The translations under genes were made by a program, and so were the position numbers. A DNA stretch of 64,000 nt from positions 1 to 64,000 of the forward strand of contig DATGZN010000078.1 of the NCBI GenBank assembly GCA_035297145.1, in the 5' to 3' direction. Shown here piece by piece: positions 53,437 to 61,067 of the stretch. This DNA comes from QHXW01 sp035297145 (GTDB lineage Bacteria > Acidobacteriota > Terriglobia > Bryobacterales > Bryobacteraceae). Below the pieces are notes generated by a model. It did no database searches, was not told the origin of the DNA, and saw only the letters and a list, made by a program, of their open reading frames with translations. How positions within the stretch are numbered: the first letter of the stretch is position 1; each line of letters opens with the position of its first letter.

Positions 53437-54762
53437 ATGGATACGAGCAGGCGTCATTTTCTGCAATCGACCGCTGCCGCCGGCCTGTTGGCCGCGCAGA
53501 AGGTCTCGGCCAACGATCGCATTCGCATCGCCTTGATTGGTGCGGGCGGCATGGGCTCGGGTGACACGCGATATGAGTTGTCGTATCCGGGCGTGGAACT
53601 GGCGGCGGTCTGCGACATCTATGACGGCCGGCTCGCGCGCGCCAAGGAAAACTGGGGCAACCACATTTTTACTACGCGTGACTATCGCGAGGTACTGGCG
53701 CGCAAGGATGTCGACACCGTGATTGTGGCGACGCCGGATCACTGGCACTCGCGCATCACCATCGACGCGCTCGACGCGGGCAAGGACGTTTATTGCGAGA
53801 AGCCCATGGTGCACTACGTCCAGGAAGGTAAGGAAGTTATCGCCGCGCAGCAACGCAGCGGGCGGATTCTGCAAATCGGCAGCCAATACGTCAGCTCGCT
53901 CGTTTATCAAAAGGCGCGCGATCTGTTGCAGGCGGGCGCGATTGGCCAGCTCAACATGGTGGAGGCGTGGCTCGATCGCAACACGGCCATCGGCGCGTGG
54001 GAATATTCGATTCCGCCCGACGCTTCGCAGGAGAACATCGATTGGGACCGCTTCCTGGGCAACGCGCCCAAAGTTCCCTTCGAGCCCGTGCGCTTGTTTC
54101 GCTGGCGTAATTATCGCGACTACGGGACAGGCGTGGCCGGCGACCTGTTCGTGCATTTGCTAAGCGGTCTGCATTTCGCTACGCGCTCGTTGGGACCAAC
54201 ACGCGTGATGGCTACTGGCGGCCTGCGCTACTGGAAAGACGGGCGCGACGTGCCGGATGTGATGCTAGCGCTGCTCGACTATCCCAAGACCGACACGCAC
54301 CCCGACTTCACGCTCGCTCTGCGCGTGAATTTCAAGAGCGGTGTGGGGGAGGAGCGATTCGGGTTCCGCTTCGTGGGGAGTGAAGGTGTCATGAATACGA
54401 GTCCGGCCGGTGTGACCATCAGCACGACTCCGCCGGAGGCCGAGCCGCACTACACCATCGACACATTTCCCAAGGCGGTGCAAGAGCGGTTTCTCGCCGA
54501 ATATCACAAGAAATATCCGCAGACCAATCCGACAGCCGACGGCATGCGCCCGGAGAAGGAAGAAAAGTACGTTCCACCGGAGGATCACGATGCGCATCGC
54601 GAGCACCATGGTGCATTCCTGCAGGCGGTTCGCACGCGGAAGCCCTTCCTCGAAGACGGCGTGTTCGGTTTCCGCGCGGCGGGCCCGGCGCTGCTGAGCA
54701 ACGCGGCGTACTTCGAGAGGCGCATCTGTCAGTGGGATCCACAGACGATGACGGCGTCGTAG
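53437..54762 (+). CDS. Tat-exported Gfo/Idh/MocA-family oxidoreductase
   Basis: 441 residues. The N-terminus DTSRRHFLQSTAAAGLLAAQ is a Tat-like signal. A Rossmann domain follows with IRIALIGAGGMGSGD, then EKPMVHYVQEGKEVI (the EKP motif) and a C-terminal alpha/beta domain. Exported members oxidise sugars or sugar derivatives with tightly held NAD(P). It probably stands alone. It is followed by a palindrome that ends both it and the facing lactonase. Confidence 0.88.
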   Translation: MDTSRRHFLQSTAAAGLLAAQKVSANDRIRIALIGAGGMGSGDTRYELSYPGVELAAVCDIYDGRLARAKENWGNHIFTTRDYREVLARKDVDTVIVATPDHWHSRITIDALDAGKDVYCEKPMVHYVQEGKEVIAAQQRSGRILQIGSQYVSSLVYQKARDLLQAGAIGQLNMVEAWLDRNTAIGAWEYSIPPDASQENIDWDRFLGNAPKVPFEPVRLFRWRNYRDYGTGVAGDLFVHLLSGLHFATRSLGPTRVMATGGLRYWKDGRDVPDVMLALLDYPKTDTHPDFTLALRVNFKSGVGEERFGFRFVGSEGVMNTSPAGVTISTTPPEAEPHYTIDTFPKAVQERFLAEYHKKYPQTNPTADGMRPEKEEKYVPPEDHDAHREHHGAFLQAVRTRKPFLEDGVFGFRAAGPALLSNAAYFERRICQWDPQTMTAS

Positions 54763-54765
54763 GGG

Positions 54766-54844
54766 AAGACCGCTCCCTGTGGTCGCGGCTCAGAATCGGT
54801 GGCGTGCGAGACCCAGCCGAGCCGCGACCAAAGGGAACGGTCTT
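54766..54844. repeat. Long palindromic repeat, copy A, between convergent genes
   Basis: Two 26-base arms (54766-54791 and 54819-54844) pair with two mismatches around a 27-base loop. It begins three bases after the oxidoreductase stop and ends at the lactonase stop codon, so it can act as a two-way terminator. Its arm matches the palindrome at 1693, marking a dispersed family. Confidence 0.75.
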
Positions 54845-56046
54845 TACGTCAGAAAAACAATAATCGCCGGCGTGCCGACGGGCGTGTATTGACCCGTGAA
54901 CGTGAGAGCACCGGTCTTCTTGTTGACGCGAAAGGTGGCGACGGCGTCGCTGCGCTGGTTGCAGGAGTAGAGAAAATTGCCCGTGGGATCGATGTTGAAG
55001 CTGCGAGGATAGTCGCCGCGCGTCCATTCTTCGCCGGCGAAGGTCAATTCGCCGTTCGACGCGATCGAAAACCATGCGATGCTGTCGTGCAAGCGGTTGG
55101 CGGCGTAGACGAACTTCGCATCGGGCGAGATCAGAATTTCTGAAGTGAAATTGGTTCCTGCGAAACCTTTCGGCAGGCTGGAGAGCGTTTGCCGGGCCGT
55201 CAGCCGGCCGCGCGCGGCGTCGTAATCGAACAGCACGACGGTCGACGCCTCTTCTTGCAGCGAATAAAACCAGCGGCCATTGGGATGGAATGTGAAGTGG
55301 CGTGGCCCATCGCCCGGAGGCAGCGCCACGAACGGCGGATCGTTGGGAGTGAGCGTGCCCTTCACAAGGTCGAATTTCCAGATCAGAATCTGGTCCAATG
55401 CGAGATCGCTGGCCAGCACGAATTGGCCGGTGGGATCGGAGAGAATCATGTGAGCGTGCGGATGATCGTGGCCGCTGATCGCGAAACTGCCGGGCGGGGC
55501 ACTGGCAGCATGCACGGGGCCAAGGGTTCCCTCATTGTGCTTGACGTCGGTCGCAGGACCAAGTTCGCCGTTTGGCCGGATAGGGAGCACCGCGACAGTG
55601 CCACCGCCATAGTTGGCGATCAGGGCGTATTTGCCGGACGGGTGAACGCTCATGTGTGCGGGGCCTGCTCCCTCAGAGCTGACGGTGTTCAGCAAAGTCA
55701 GACGTCCGGTGGAACGATCAATCGAGTAAGCGCTGGCCGAGCCGGATGCCGCGCCTTGAAAAGTCGGCGTTTCATTCGCCGAGTATAAGTGCTTCCGCGA
55801 CGGGTCGAACGCGAGCCAGGCGGGATTTGAATCGTTTTGGAAGACCTCGCGCTGCTTGAGCGCGCCGGTCGACTGGTTCACTTCAAAAAGATAAATGCCA
55901 TGGCCTCTGCCTTTGCTGCCTTCAGGGCCTTCGGGCGAGCTGTAGGTGCCGACGTAGGCGAGGAGAGGGGCTCCATTCTTCTGCTGGGCGCGTGCCAAGG
56001 CTGGCGCTAGTGCTACGGCGATTGTGAAGTTACGGCGAGTGATCAT
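54844..56046 (-). CDS. Lactonase-family (YbhE/Pgl-like) beta-propeller protein
   Basis: 400 residues with a Tat-like signal (MITRRNFTIAVALAPALARAQ), so exported. A seven-bladed propeller follows: LAYVGTYSS, WLAFDPSRKHLYSANET, GAGPAHMSVHPSGKYALIANYGGG, DHPHAHMILSDPTGQFVLASDLALDQ and GDYPRSFNIDPTGNFLYSCNQRSD match 6-phosphogluconolactonase-type and related lactonases. Acidobacteria carry many exported copies whose lactones are unknown. It may act with the facing oxidoreductase, whose sugar product could be a lactone; that is an inference from position. Confidence 0.85.
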   Translation of the reverse strand: MITRRNFTIAVALAPALARAQQKNGAPLLAYVGTYSSPEGPEGSKGRGHGIYLFEVNQSTGALKQREVFQNDSNPAWLAFDPSRKHLYSANETPTFQGAASGSASAYSIDRSTGRLTLLNTVSSEGAGPAHMSVHPSGKYALIANYGGGTVAVLPIRPNGELGPATDVKHNEGTLGPVHAASAPPGSFAISGHDHPHAHMILSDPTGQFVLASDLALDQILIWKFDLVKGTLTPNDPPFVALPPGDGPRHFTFHPNGRWFYSLQEEASTVVLFDYDAARGRLTARQTLSSLPKGFAGTNFTSEILISPDAKFVYAANRLHDSIAWFSIASNGELTFAGEEWTRGDYPRSFNIDPTGNFLYSCNQRSDAVATFRVNKKTGALTFTGQYTPVGTPAIIVFLT

Positions 56047-56073
56047 GGTGAAACAAGGATTATACGACCGCGC

Positions 56074-57867
56074 CTACGAGAACCTAGTCACCAGCTCGAT
56101 CGGCAGCGCCTGCGTGGCTGCCGTGTCCGGCCAGTCGAGTTCCTGCTTCACCACGTCGAAGAACGCGCTGCGGGAAACGTCTTGACCTTGCAACCGGCTG
56201 GCCAGAATGTCGGCGCCCGCCAGTCCTTCGCTCACCGTGATGATGCCGTCTGAGAGCGTCAGATCGTAGTTGCCCCAGCGGCTGCGGTACAGTCCATTGC
56301 GATTCCAGCGCACGGCTGTGTGCAGGGCCTCGACGACGCCGAACATGGGAAATAGCGATGCGTAGAGCTTGGCGAGATCGCAGCACAGGCTTGCGAAATC
56401 GGTGATGTTCGCTCCATGCCACGCGGTGCGCGTGGGCGCTGGAATCAAACCGAACAGGTTCGAGATCCCCAGGCGGGTCGGTCCTTTGAAACGTGCGAAG
56501 CTCAGGAACGGCGCACCCCGCAGCGCGACCAGCGCCTCCGGAATGAACCCCGCCAGTTCAGGATGACGCAGCACAACGTCATCGCGCGATGGAGCGCATT
56601 CGCCATCCCAGTAGGCCTCGGTCACATTTACGTACTCAGCTCGATGGTGGGCCATCACCTCCGCCAATCCTGTGCGGCGGAGAAACTCCGCATCCTGCTG
56701 CTTGATCCATGCCCGGTGATGCTGCGCCTCGGTATCCCAATCCCAATTCGCGCCGCCCAGGTTGCGGCTGCTGGTATGCCCTTCGAGAATGACGGCGCGG
56801 CCGGGCAGTGCGCCGAGCAGCAGATCGAGAGACGCCGCGTCGGTGTACGTGCCGGTGGCGTATCCGTGCCATGTGACTTTCACGATGTACGTTTCCGATG
56901 CCGGCAGGACTCGCTCCAGCACGGCCGCTAGCGCGTCCCGATTGCGCGTCTTGGCGATGAATCCGGTGCGCGGCAACGCGTTAGAAACAGGCTCCCATTG
57001 GCCGCCAGACCAGATGCGCGGCGCGCACTCGGCGCCCTCCGTTTTCTGCGACGGCGTTCGCGCGGCGTCACGCGCTCGCCTGTCCTGCCAAAGCCTGGTC
57101 ATGCGATGCGCCAGCCAGGCGCTGAGCAAGGAATGATCGCCCGGCGGTGGAAGCAGCGACCATCCAGCCGATTCCGCATGTGCGCGCTGGAAATTCTCCA
57201 GGATCGTACGCGCGTAGTCGATGTGCTCGGTCTGCCATTGGCTCTGCGGAACCAGGATCCAATGGAGCCGCTCACGCGCGCAACGCTCGAGGGCCGTAGC
57301 CAGGAAAGTCTGCGTATGACGTAGGAAAGCCACGTCCGCACGCGCCAGGCTCAACTGCTCCCACAGCAGGCGCATGAAGCGGTACGACTGCGCGCGGCTG
57401 CCGCTGTCACCATGCCCGCTCGCGACCACGAGCAAGCCCACGCGTTGCGGCGGAATCTTGCTGCCTGCAAGCGCGCGCAAGATCGTCTCCACGAAGCATT
57501 CGACAATCAGCGGATGACAGGGATCGACGTCATCGTGAAACACCGTGACGTTCGCCTGGCGGCGTCGAAATTCCGCCAGCATCTGGCCGAAGGCTTCGCG
57601 CTGCCACACGCTCCATTCGAGCGACGTCGGCAAGACGAAGATCTCATGCGCGCCGCTCGCCGCCTCCGAATCCAGCACCTGACGGAGCGCGCACTCGCCC
57701 GCATCTTCTCCCGGGTGCACGGCCAGCGACGCCAGCCGAACTCGCGGCGAAAAGCCCACAATCCGCGCAACCGGCTCAGCGAGACTTTCCGCCTGCGCCA
57801 GTGCGCGGTTCCAGTCTGTTTGATTTGGGAGAAGGTCGGTCGCGAGTATGAAAGCGGGCGCGGTCAC
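56074..57867 (-). CDS. CbiX-chelatase-like / DUF362-like two-part protein
   Basis: About 597 residues. The start is a GTG at 57867 that overlaps the stop of the hydrolase gene (GTGA); longer reading upstream gives Arg/Gly-rich nonsense. The first 270 residues have two repeats with the feel of CbiX/sirohydrochlorin chelatases (ATDLLPNQTDWNRAL, then GLLVVASGHGDSGSRAQSYR with His). From about 310 the sequence resembles DUF362 proteins (YIVKVTWHGYATGTYTDAASL, LEGHTSSR, then a Glu/His/Asp-rich region). A metal-insertion role for the neighbouring metal-dependent hydrolase is inferred only. Both domain calls are by eye and uncertain. Confidence 0.55.
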   Translation of the reverse strand: MTAPAFILATDLLPNQTDWNRALAQAESLAEPVARIVGFSPRVRLASLAVHPGEDAGECALRQVLDSEAASGAHEIFVLPTSLEWSVWQREAFGQMLAEFRRRQANVTVFHDDVDPCHPLIVECFVETILRALAGSKIPPQRVGLLVVASGHGDSGSRAQSYRFMRLLWEQLSLARADVAFLRHTQTFLATALERCARERLHWILVPQSQWQTEHIDYARTILENFQRAHAESAGWSLLPPPGDHSLLSAWLAHRMTRLWQDRRARDAARTPSQKTEGAECAPRIWSGGQWEPVSNALPRTGFIAKTRNRDALAAVLERVLPASETYIVKVTWHGYATGTYTDAASLDLLLGALPGRAVILEGHTSSRNLGGANWDWDTEAQHHRAWIKQQDAEFLRRTGLAEVMAHHRAEYVNVTEAYWDGECAPSRDDVVLRHPELAGFIPEALVALRGAPFLSFARFKGPTRLGISNLFGLIPAPTRTAWHGANITDFASLCCDLAKLYASLFPMFGVVEALHTAVRWNRNGLYRSRWGNYDLTLSDGIITVSEGLAGADILASRLQGQDVSRSAFFDVVKQELDWPDTAATQALPIELVTRFS

Positions 57868-59042
57868 GCAGCTTTCAAACGGCCGCCCACGCGATCGAAT
57901 TTCACCATCGTGGCAAGCACGTCCACCATGGCGCGCACAGCCAGCAGCGCCGTAATGTCGGAGATATCGTAAGGCGGCGCAACCTCCACGGCCTCCATGG
58001 CCACTATGCCTTCCTTTGCCACGCCGTGCAGGATGGCCAGCGCTTCTCGCGGCAGAAAACCGCCCGGCTCCGGCCAGCCCGTGCCCGGCACGAAGCCCGC
58101 GTCCACGGAATCGATATCGAACGAGAGATACACCGCGCTCGCGCCCTTCCATGCCACTTCGAGGGCGATTTCGATGGTCTTCTCAATCCCGATGCGCTCG
58201 ATATCGTGAATCGTGAGCACCGTCGATCCGCGCTTGCGGCCCTGCGTCACGCCCGGCCGCGGCACCTGCCATCCGCCGATCCCCACCTGCACCAGGTTCG
58301 TCGGCGGGCAGTTGGCAATGTTGGTTGCATGGAACCATGGACAGGTGTGCATGATCTCGTCCATGTCTTTTTCCTGCGTGTCGATGTGCCGGTCCAGGTG
58401 AATAATGCCGACCTTTCCCTCGATACACTGCGCCACGCCGCGCACGCAGGGATAGCCGATCGAGTGGTCGCCGCCCATGATCATCGGCAGCGTGCCCTGC
58501 GACAGGATATGTGCCACGGCTTTCGAAATCTGGTCGTGGCTTTTGGTGATGTTCGCTGGGCAAAAAACGTCGCCCACGTCGCACATCTTGAGCGACTCCC
58601 GCAGGTCGACGCCCAGCTCGAAGTTGTAAGTCGTGTAGAGAGACGAAATCCGCCGGATTCCTTGTGGCCCGAACCGCGTGCCCGCGCGATAGGTGGTCGC
58701 AATGTCGAACGGCACACCTACGAAAGCGACGTCGTACTCGCCGACCTTGCGCACGTCTTCGAGATACGGCGTTTTCAAAAACGTATTGATGCCCGACCAG
58801 TGCGGCAGCTCGCCGCGTTGAAAGCAACTGATCTCGCTCTTGTCCTGAATGGAGTCAACACATTCGAGCCCGAACTCCTTCCCGCGGCGGACTTCTTCTT
58901 TCCATTGCGTCGAGGGAAGCGCCGCCTCTTCTTGCAATGCCTGCATGCCTTGCAGGCCCTTGAAGTCGGGCAATGCGCGATTGTGTTCGCGATGTTTGGG
59001 TGCGTGCCGGTGATAGAAAGCCATGTGGATTCGGTCCCCCAT
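57864..59042 (-). CDS. Ureohydrolase, probable nickel-dependent guanidine hydrolase (GdmH-like)
   Basis: 392 residues, arginase fold. All six metal ligands are present: His193 (GGDHS), Asp217, His219 and Asp221 (LDRHID), Asp309 and Asp311 (SFDID). It departs from agmatinase: LDRHID instead of DAHxD, HTCPWFHATN, and PGTGWPEPGG with Trp323 where arginases have Thr. A long N-terminal extension of about 100 residues is also present. As I recall, these traits and the 390-residue length belong to GdmH (Sll1077). It would split guanidine to urea and ammonia. The gene is coupled to a chelatase-like gene and faces away from a guanidine-type transporter. The ATG at 59042 is preferred; 59024 is possible. 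An IS sits 51 bases upstream. Confidence 0.75.
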   Translation of the reverse strand: MGDRIHMAFYHRHAPKHREHNRALPDFKGLQGMQALQEEAALPSTQWKEEVRRGKEFGLECVDSIQDKSEISCFQRGELPHWSGINTFLKTPYLEDVRKVGEYDVAFVGVPFDIATTYRAGTRFGPQGIRRISSLYTTYNFELGVDLRESLKMCDVGDVFCPANITKSHDQISKAVAHILSQGTLPMIMGGDHSIGYPCVRGVAQCIEGKVGIIHLDRHIDTQEKDMDEIMHTCPWFHATNIANCPPTNLVQVGIGGWQVPRPGVTQGRKRGSTVLTIHDIERIGIEKTIEIALEVAWKGASAVYLSFDIDSVDAGFVPGTGWPEPGGFLPREALAILHGVAKEGIVAMEAVEVAPPYDISDITALLAVRAMVDVLATMVKFDRVGGRLKAA

Positions 59043-59085
59043 TGTAGCCCACCGGAACGACGCGATTTGCACACTCCCGCCCACA

Positions 59086-59093
59086 AAAAACTC
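59086..59093. repeat. Target-site duplication, left copy (AAAAACTC)
   Basis: Identical to 62133-62140, directly outside the left inverted repeat. Confidence 0.92.
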
Positions 59094-59116
59094 CGAAATT
59101 ATGCACTTGACAAACC
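59094..59116 (+). repeat. Left terminal inverted repeat
   Basis: 23 bases starting CGAAATTATGCAC; the exact reverse complement of 62110-62132. Confidence 0.95.
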
Positions 59117-59154
59117 GAACGCCCTGATCCACAATTTTGGCGGAGGAATCCAAC

Positions 59155-59412
59155 GTGAGAGATACCGCATACGCCACGGAACTTGCCAGCGCTTCATTTC
59201 AGTGGCCGTCTGGATCTGAGGCAAAAATAGAGCGCCTCATGGTGAAGGACAACGAACAAATTGAGATACGTTTTTCCTGGTGGAATGAGGGACGCTTTAT
59301 GCCAAGGCCACTCGACTTGTCAGAGGAAGACCTTCTGGTCCTGTTTCAACGCGCCCTTGATGCCAATGTGTTCTCGCGAGATTTTAGAGCGCGACTGCGA
59401 TACATTCTTTAG
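59155..59412 (+). CDS. Small cargo protein of the transposon, unknown
   Basis: 85 residues from a GTG with GGAGG eight bases upstream (start decided by this site over a TTG at 59137). Motifs FQWPSGSEAKIERLMV, IEIRFSWWNEGRFMPRPLDLSEEDLLVLFQRAL suggest a small alpha/beta protein. Not recognised. First gene inside the left end of the element. The 140 bases to the DinD stop hold no gene. Confidence 0.6.
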   Translation: MRDTAYATELASASFQWPSGSEAKIERLMVKDNEQIEIRFSWWNEGRFMPRPLDLSEEDLLVLFQRALDANVFSRDFRARLRYIL

Positions 59413-59553
59413 GGACGACGGCGAACACTTTTCTTTGCCTTCCGCTTCGGCTTGCCGCTCGGCTGTGCCCCTGGTCGCGGCATAGTGGCGGTCGGCTTGA
59501 CGGCCAGTAGCCCAGCGATGGCATCGTTGGTCTTGAGCGGGATGTGTACAGTG

Positions 59554-60390
59554 CTATTGGGTTTTGGCATCCTTAATCTGCCGTTGATGTTTCCGAACCA
59601 ATCGCTTAATGGATGGTTCAGCCGGAAGATCCTCCGGCTTTACGCCCTTATCGCGCAACATCACGCTCCTGACTTCGTGTCCGACAGCGCGATGCGTCTC
59701 AATTGCGCGCTGTTCGGTTTTGACTTCATCACGGTTCAGTCGATGTTCCGTGAGCGTCGCCTTGAAATCAAGAGCGGAGAGTTCAAGACGCCCCACATTA
59801 TCAAGAAGGTCTTGAGACGGTGGAATATTCTTGCGTGCCTTTACGTCGGCGAGTCCCATCTCGTAGAAACCAAGGTAACCTCCATGCTGGAACAGTGGAT
59901 GCCGCACTACACCAGCCTTCTTGGCGGCACCGGCAAGCCGTCGGTTGTTTTCCATCAGGCGCAATCGCAGGTGCAAGCGCTGTTCTTCCTCGGGGTACAA
60001 TTTGTCACGTAGTTCTTGCCGCCGCGTCTGTATCGCGAAATATGTCATCGCGTACCCGATTTCTGGCTTAGTGGAATCGGCGTTCATCGCGATGAGGTAG
60101 CACGCGTATCTGCTCAGGAACAAATCCTCAACTTGTCTATCCGCTCCACTTCCGATGCTGACCATATTCGTGGTCTGCCGAAAATGGTTCGTCGGTTCAA
60201 CTCCGGCACTTCTTGCCGCCATCATTGCACGTTCGATGGCTTCCCTAAATCCTTCCCACCGTTGGTACCCTAGAATCGACTGAATTTCGCGCGCGCGCCA
60301 ATATTCGACATCCTTTGGCGTGAGGTGCTTGACCTGCTCCAGCGCCGAGAATAGCTTAGCTTGTCCTGATTCCTTAACATCCCCGTTCAT
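59554..60390 (-). CDS. dinD: DNA-damage-inducible protein D-like (DinD)
   Basis: 278 residues, near the 274 of E. coli DinD. KDVEYWRAREIQSILGYQRWEGFREAIERA, NMVSIGSGADRQVEDLFLSRYACYLIAMNAD and AMTYFAIQTRRQELRD are the BRO/KilA-N-related core. DinD inhibits RecA filament functions in E. coli. Here it is cargo on the transposon. The ATG at 60390 fits the family; GGGAGG is 12 bases upstream. It might aid transfer by restraining the host SOS response, which is an inference. Confidence 0.85.
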   Translation of the reverse strand: MNGDVKESGQAKLFSALEQVKHLTPKDVEYWRAREIQSILGYQRWEGFREAIERAMMAARSAGVEPTNHFRQTTNMVSIGSGADRQVEDLFLSRYACYLIAMNADSTKPEIGYAMTYFAIQTRRQELRDKLYPEEEQRLHLRLRLMENNRRLAGAAKKAGVVRHPLFQHGGYLGFYEMGLADVKARKNIPPSQDLLDNVGRLELSALDFKATLTEHRLNRDEVKTEQRAIETHRAVGHEVRSVMLRDKGVKPEDLPAEPSIKRLVRKHQRQIKDAKTQ

Positions 60391-60484
60391 TTTGGTAACG
60401 TTAACCTCCCGAACTATATTACCACTTTCCTTCCCAATCAATTCCAATATTGACCAATCTACGAATCCATGTCAGAATACCATC

Positions 60485-60955
60485 ATGGGTTTGCGGGAAG
60501 AGTTCCAGAAACGGATTGACAGGAAGCAGGAGGAGATCCGCAACTGGGAAATGCAGATAAGGGAGGCCAACGCCTATATTACCGCCCTGCAAGACGCAAT
60601 ACGAATCGTTCCAAGGGACAACCCCGGTACGCCTAACGAACACGCCCAGAAACTGCCACGGCCAGGTACAGCGCTTCGTAGCGTTTACGAAGCATTGAAG
60701 AAATCCGGTAAGCCGCTCCATATCACAGAGATTCTAAAGGCAATAGGCAAGCCTGTAGATAAAAGTCACCGCGTAGCGCTCAGCGGGTCTCTTGCTACCT
60801 ACGTACGCGACCGCAATGTTTTCTCCAGACCAGAACCTAACACATTTGGTTTGTTAGAATTAGCAGACAAATCTAGTCCGCAGGAGCCTCCAGAAGATTT
60901 CGGTACCGATGAAGAACCTTTGGATGCGGATGTAGTGGAACTGTTCAAGGAGTAA
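60485..60955 (+). CDS. HARE-HTH/winged-helix protein of the transposon
   Basis: 156 residues. An N-terminal coiled coil (EFQKRIDRKQEEIRNWEMQI) leads to a winged helix of the HARE-HTH type (ALRSVYEALKKSGKPLHITEILKAIG ... SGSLATYVRDRNVFSRPEPNTFGLL) and an acidic tail. Such domains bind nucleic acid or chromatin-like partners. The stop is five bases before a tRNA gene, so both are probably on one transcript. It diverges from dinD. It may be the element's regulator. Confidence 0.75.
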   Translation: MGLREEFQKRIDRKQEEIRNWEMQIREANAYITALQDAIRIVPRDNPGTPNEHAQKLPRPGTALRSVYEALKKSGKPLHITEILKAIGKPVDKSHRVALSGSLATYVRDRNVFSRPEPNTFGLLELADKSSPQEPPEDFGTDEEPLDADVVELFKE

Positions 60956-60960
60956 AGCAC

Positions 60961-61059
60961 GCGGCAGTGGCGGAATCGGAAGACGCTCCAGATTTGGGAT
61001 CTGGTGGTGGCCCTTCTCCAAGGACAAGCCCCGTGCGGGTTCGAATCCCGCCTGCCGCA
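60961..61059 (+). tRNA. Leu-type tRNA with a UGG (Pro) anticodon and an enlarged variable arm
   Basis: A complete 99-base cloverleaf. Acceptor stem GCGGCAG/CTGCCGC (7 bp perfect). D arm TGGCGGAATCGGAAGACGC, the Leu pattern. Anticodon stem CCAGA/TCTGG with loop TTTGGGA, giving anticodon TGG (60995-60997). A 30-base variable arm with its own CCTT-CTCC-AAGG hairpin. T arm GCGGG-TTCGAAT-CCCGC. Discriminator A (61059), no encoded CCA. Everything except the anticodon matches class II Leu tRNA. The parental loop TTTAGGA (Leu-UAG) differs by one base. A gene finder going by the anticodon would call it Pro, but Pro tRNAs have short variable arms. It lies between the HTH gene and the transposase inside the transposon. 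Confidence 0.88.
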
Positions 61060-61067
61060 TACCAATC

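Noticed and set aside
58026..59219. 397-codon plus-strand open frame over the guanidine hydrolase
   Set aside because: The opposite strand encodes a complete metal-ligand set. The plus-strand frame also crosses the transposon end, so it cannot be ancestral.
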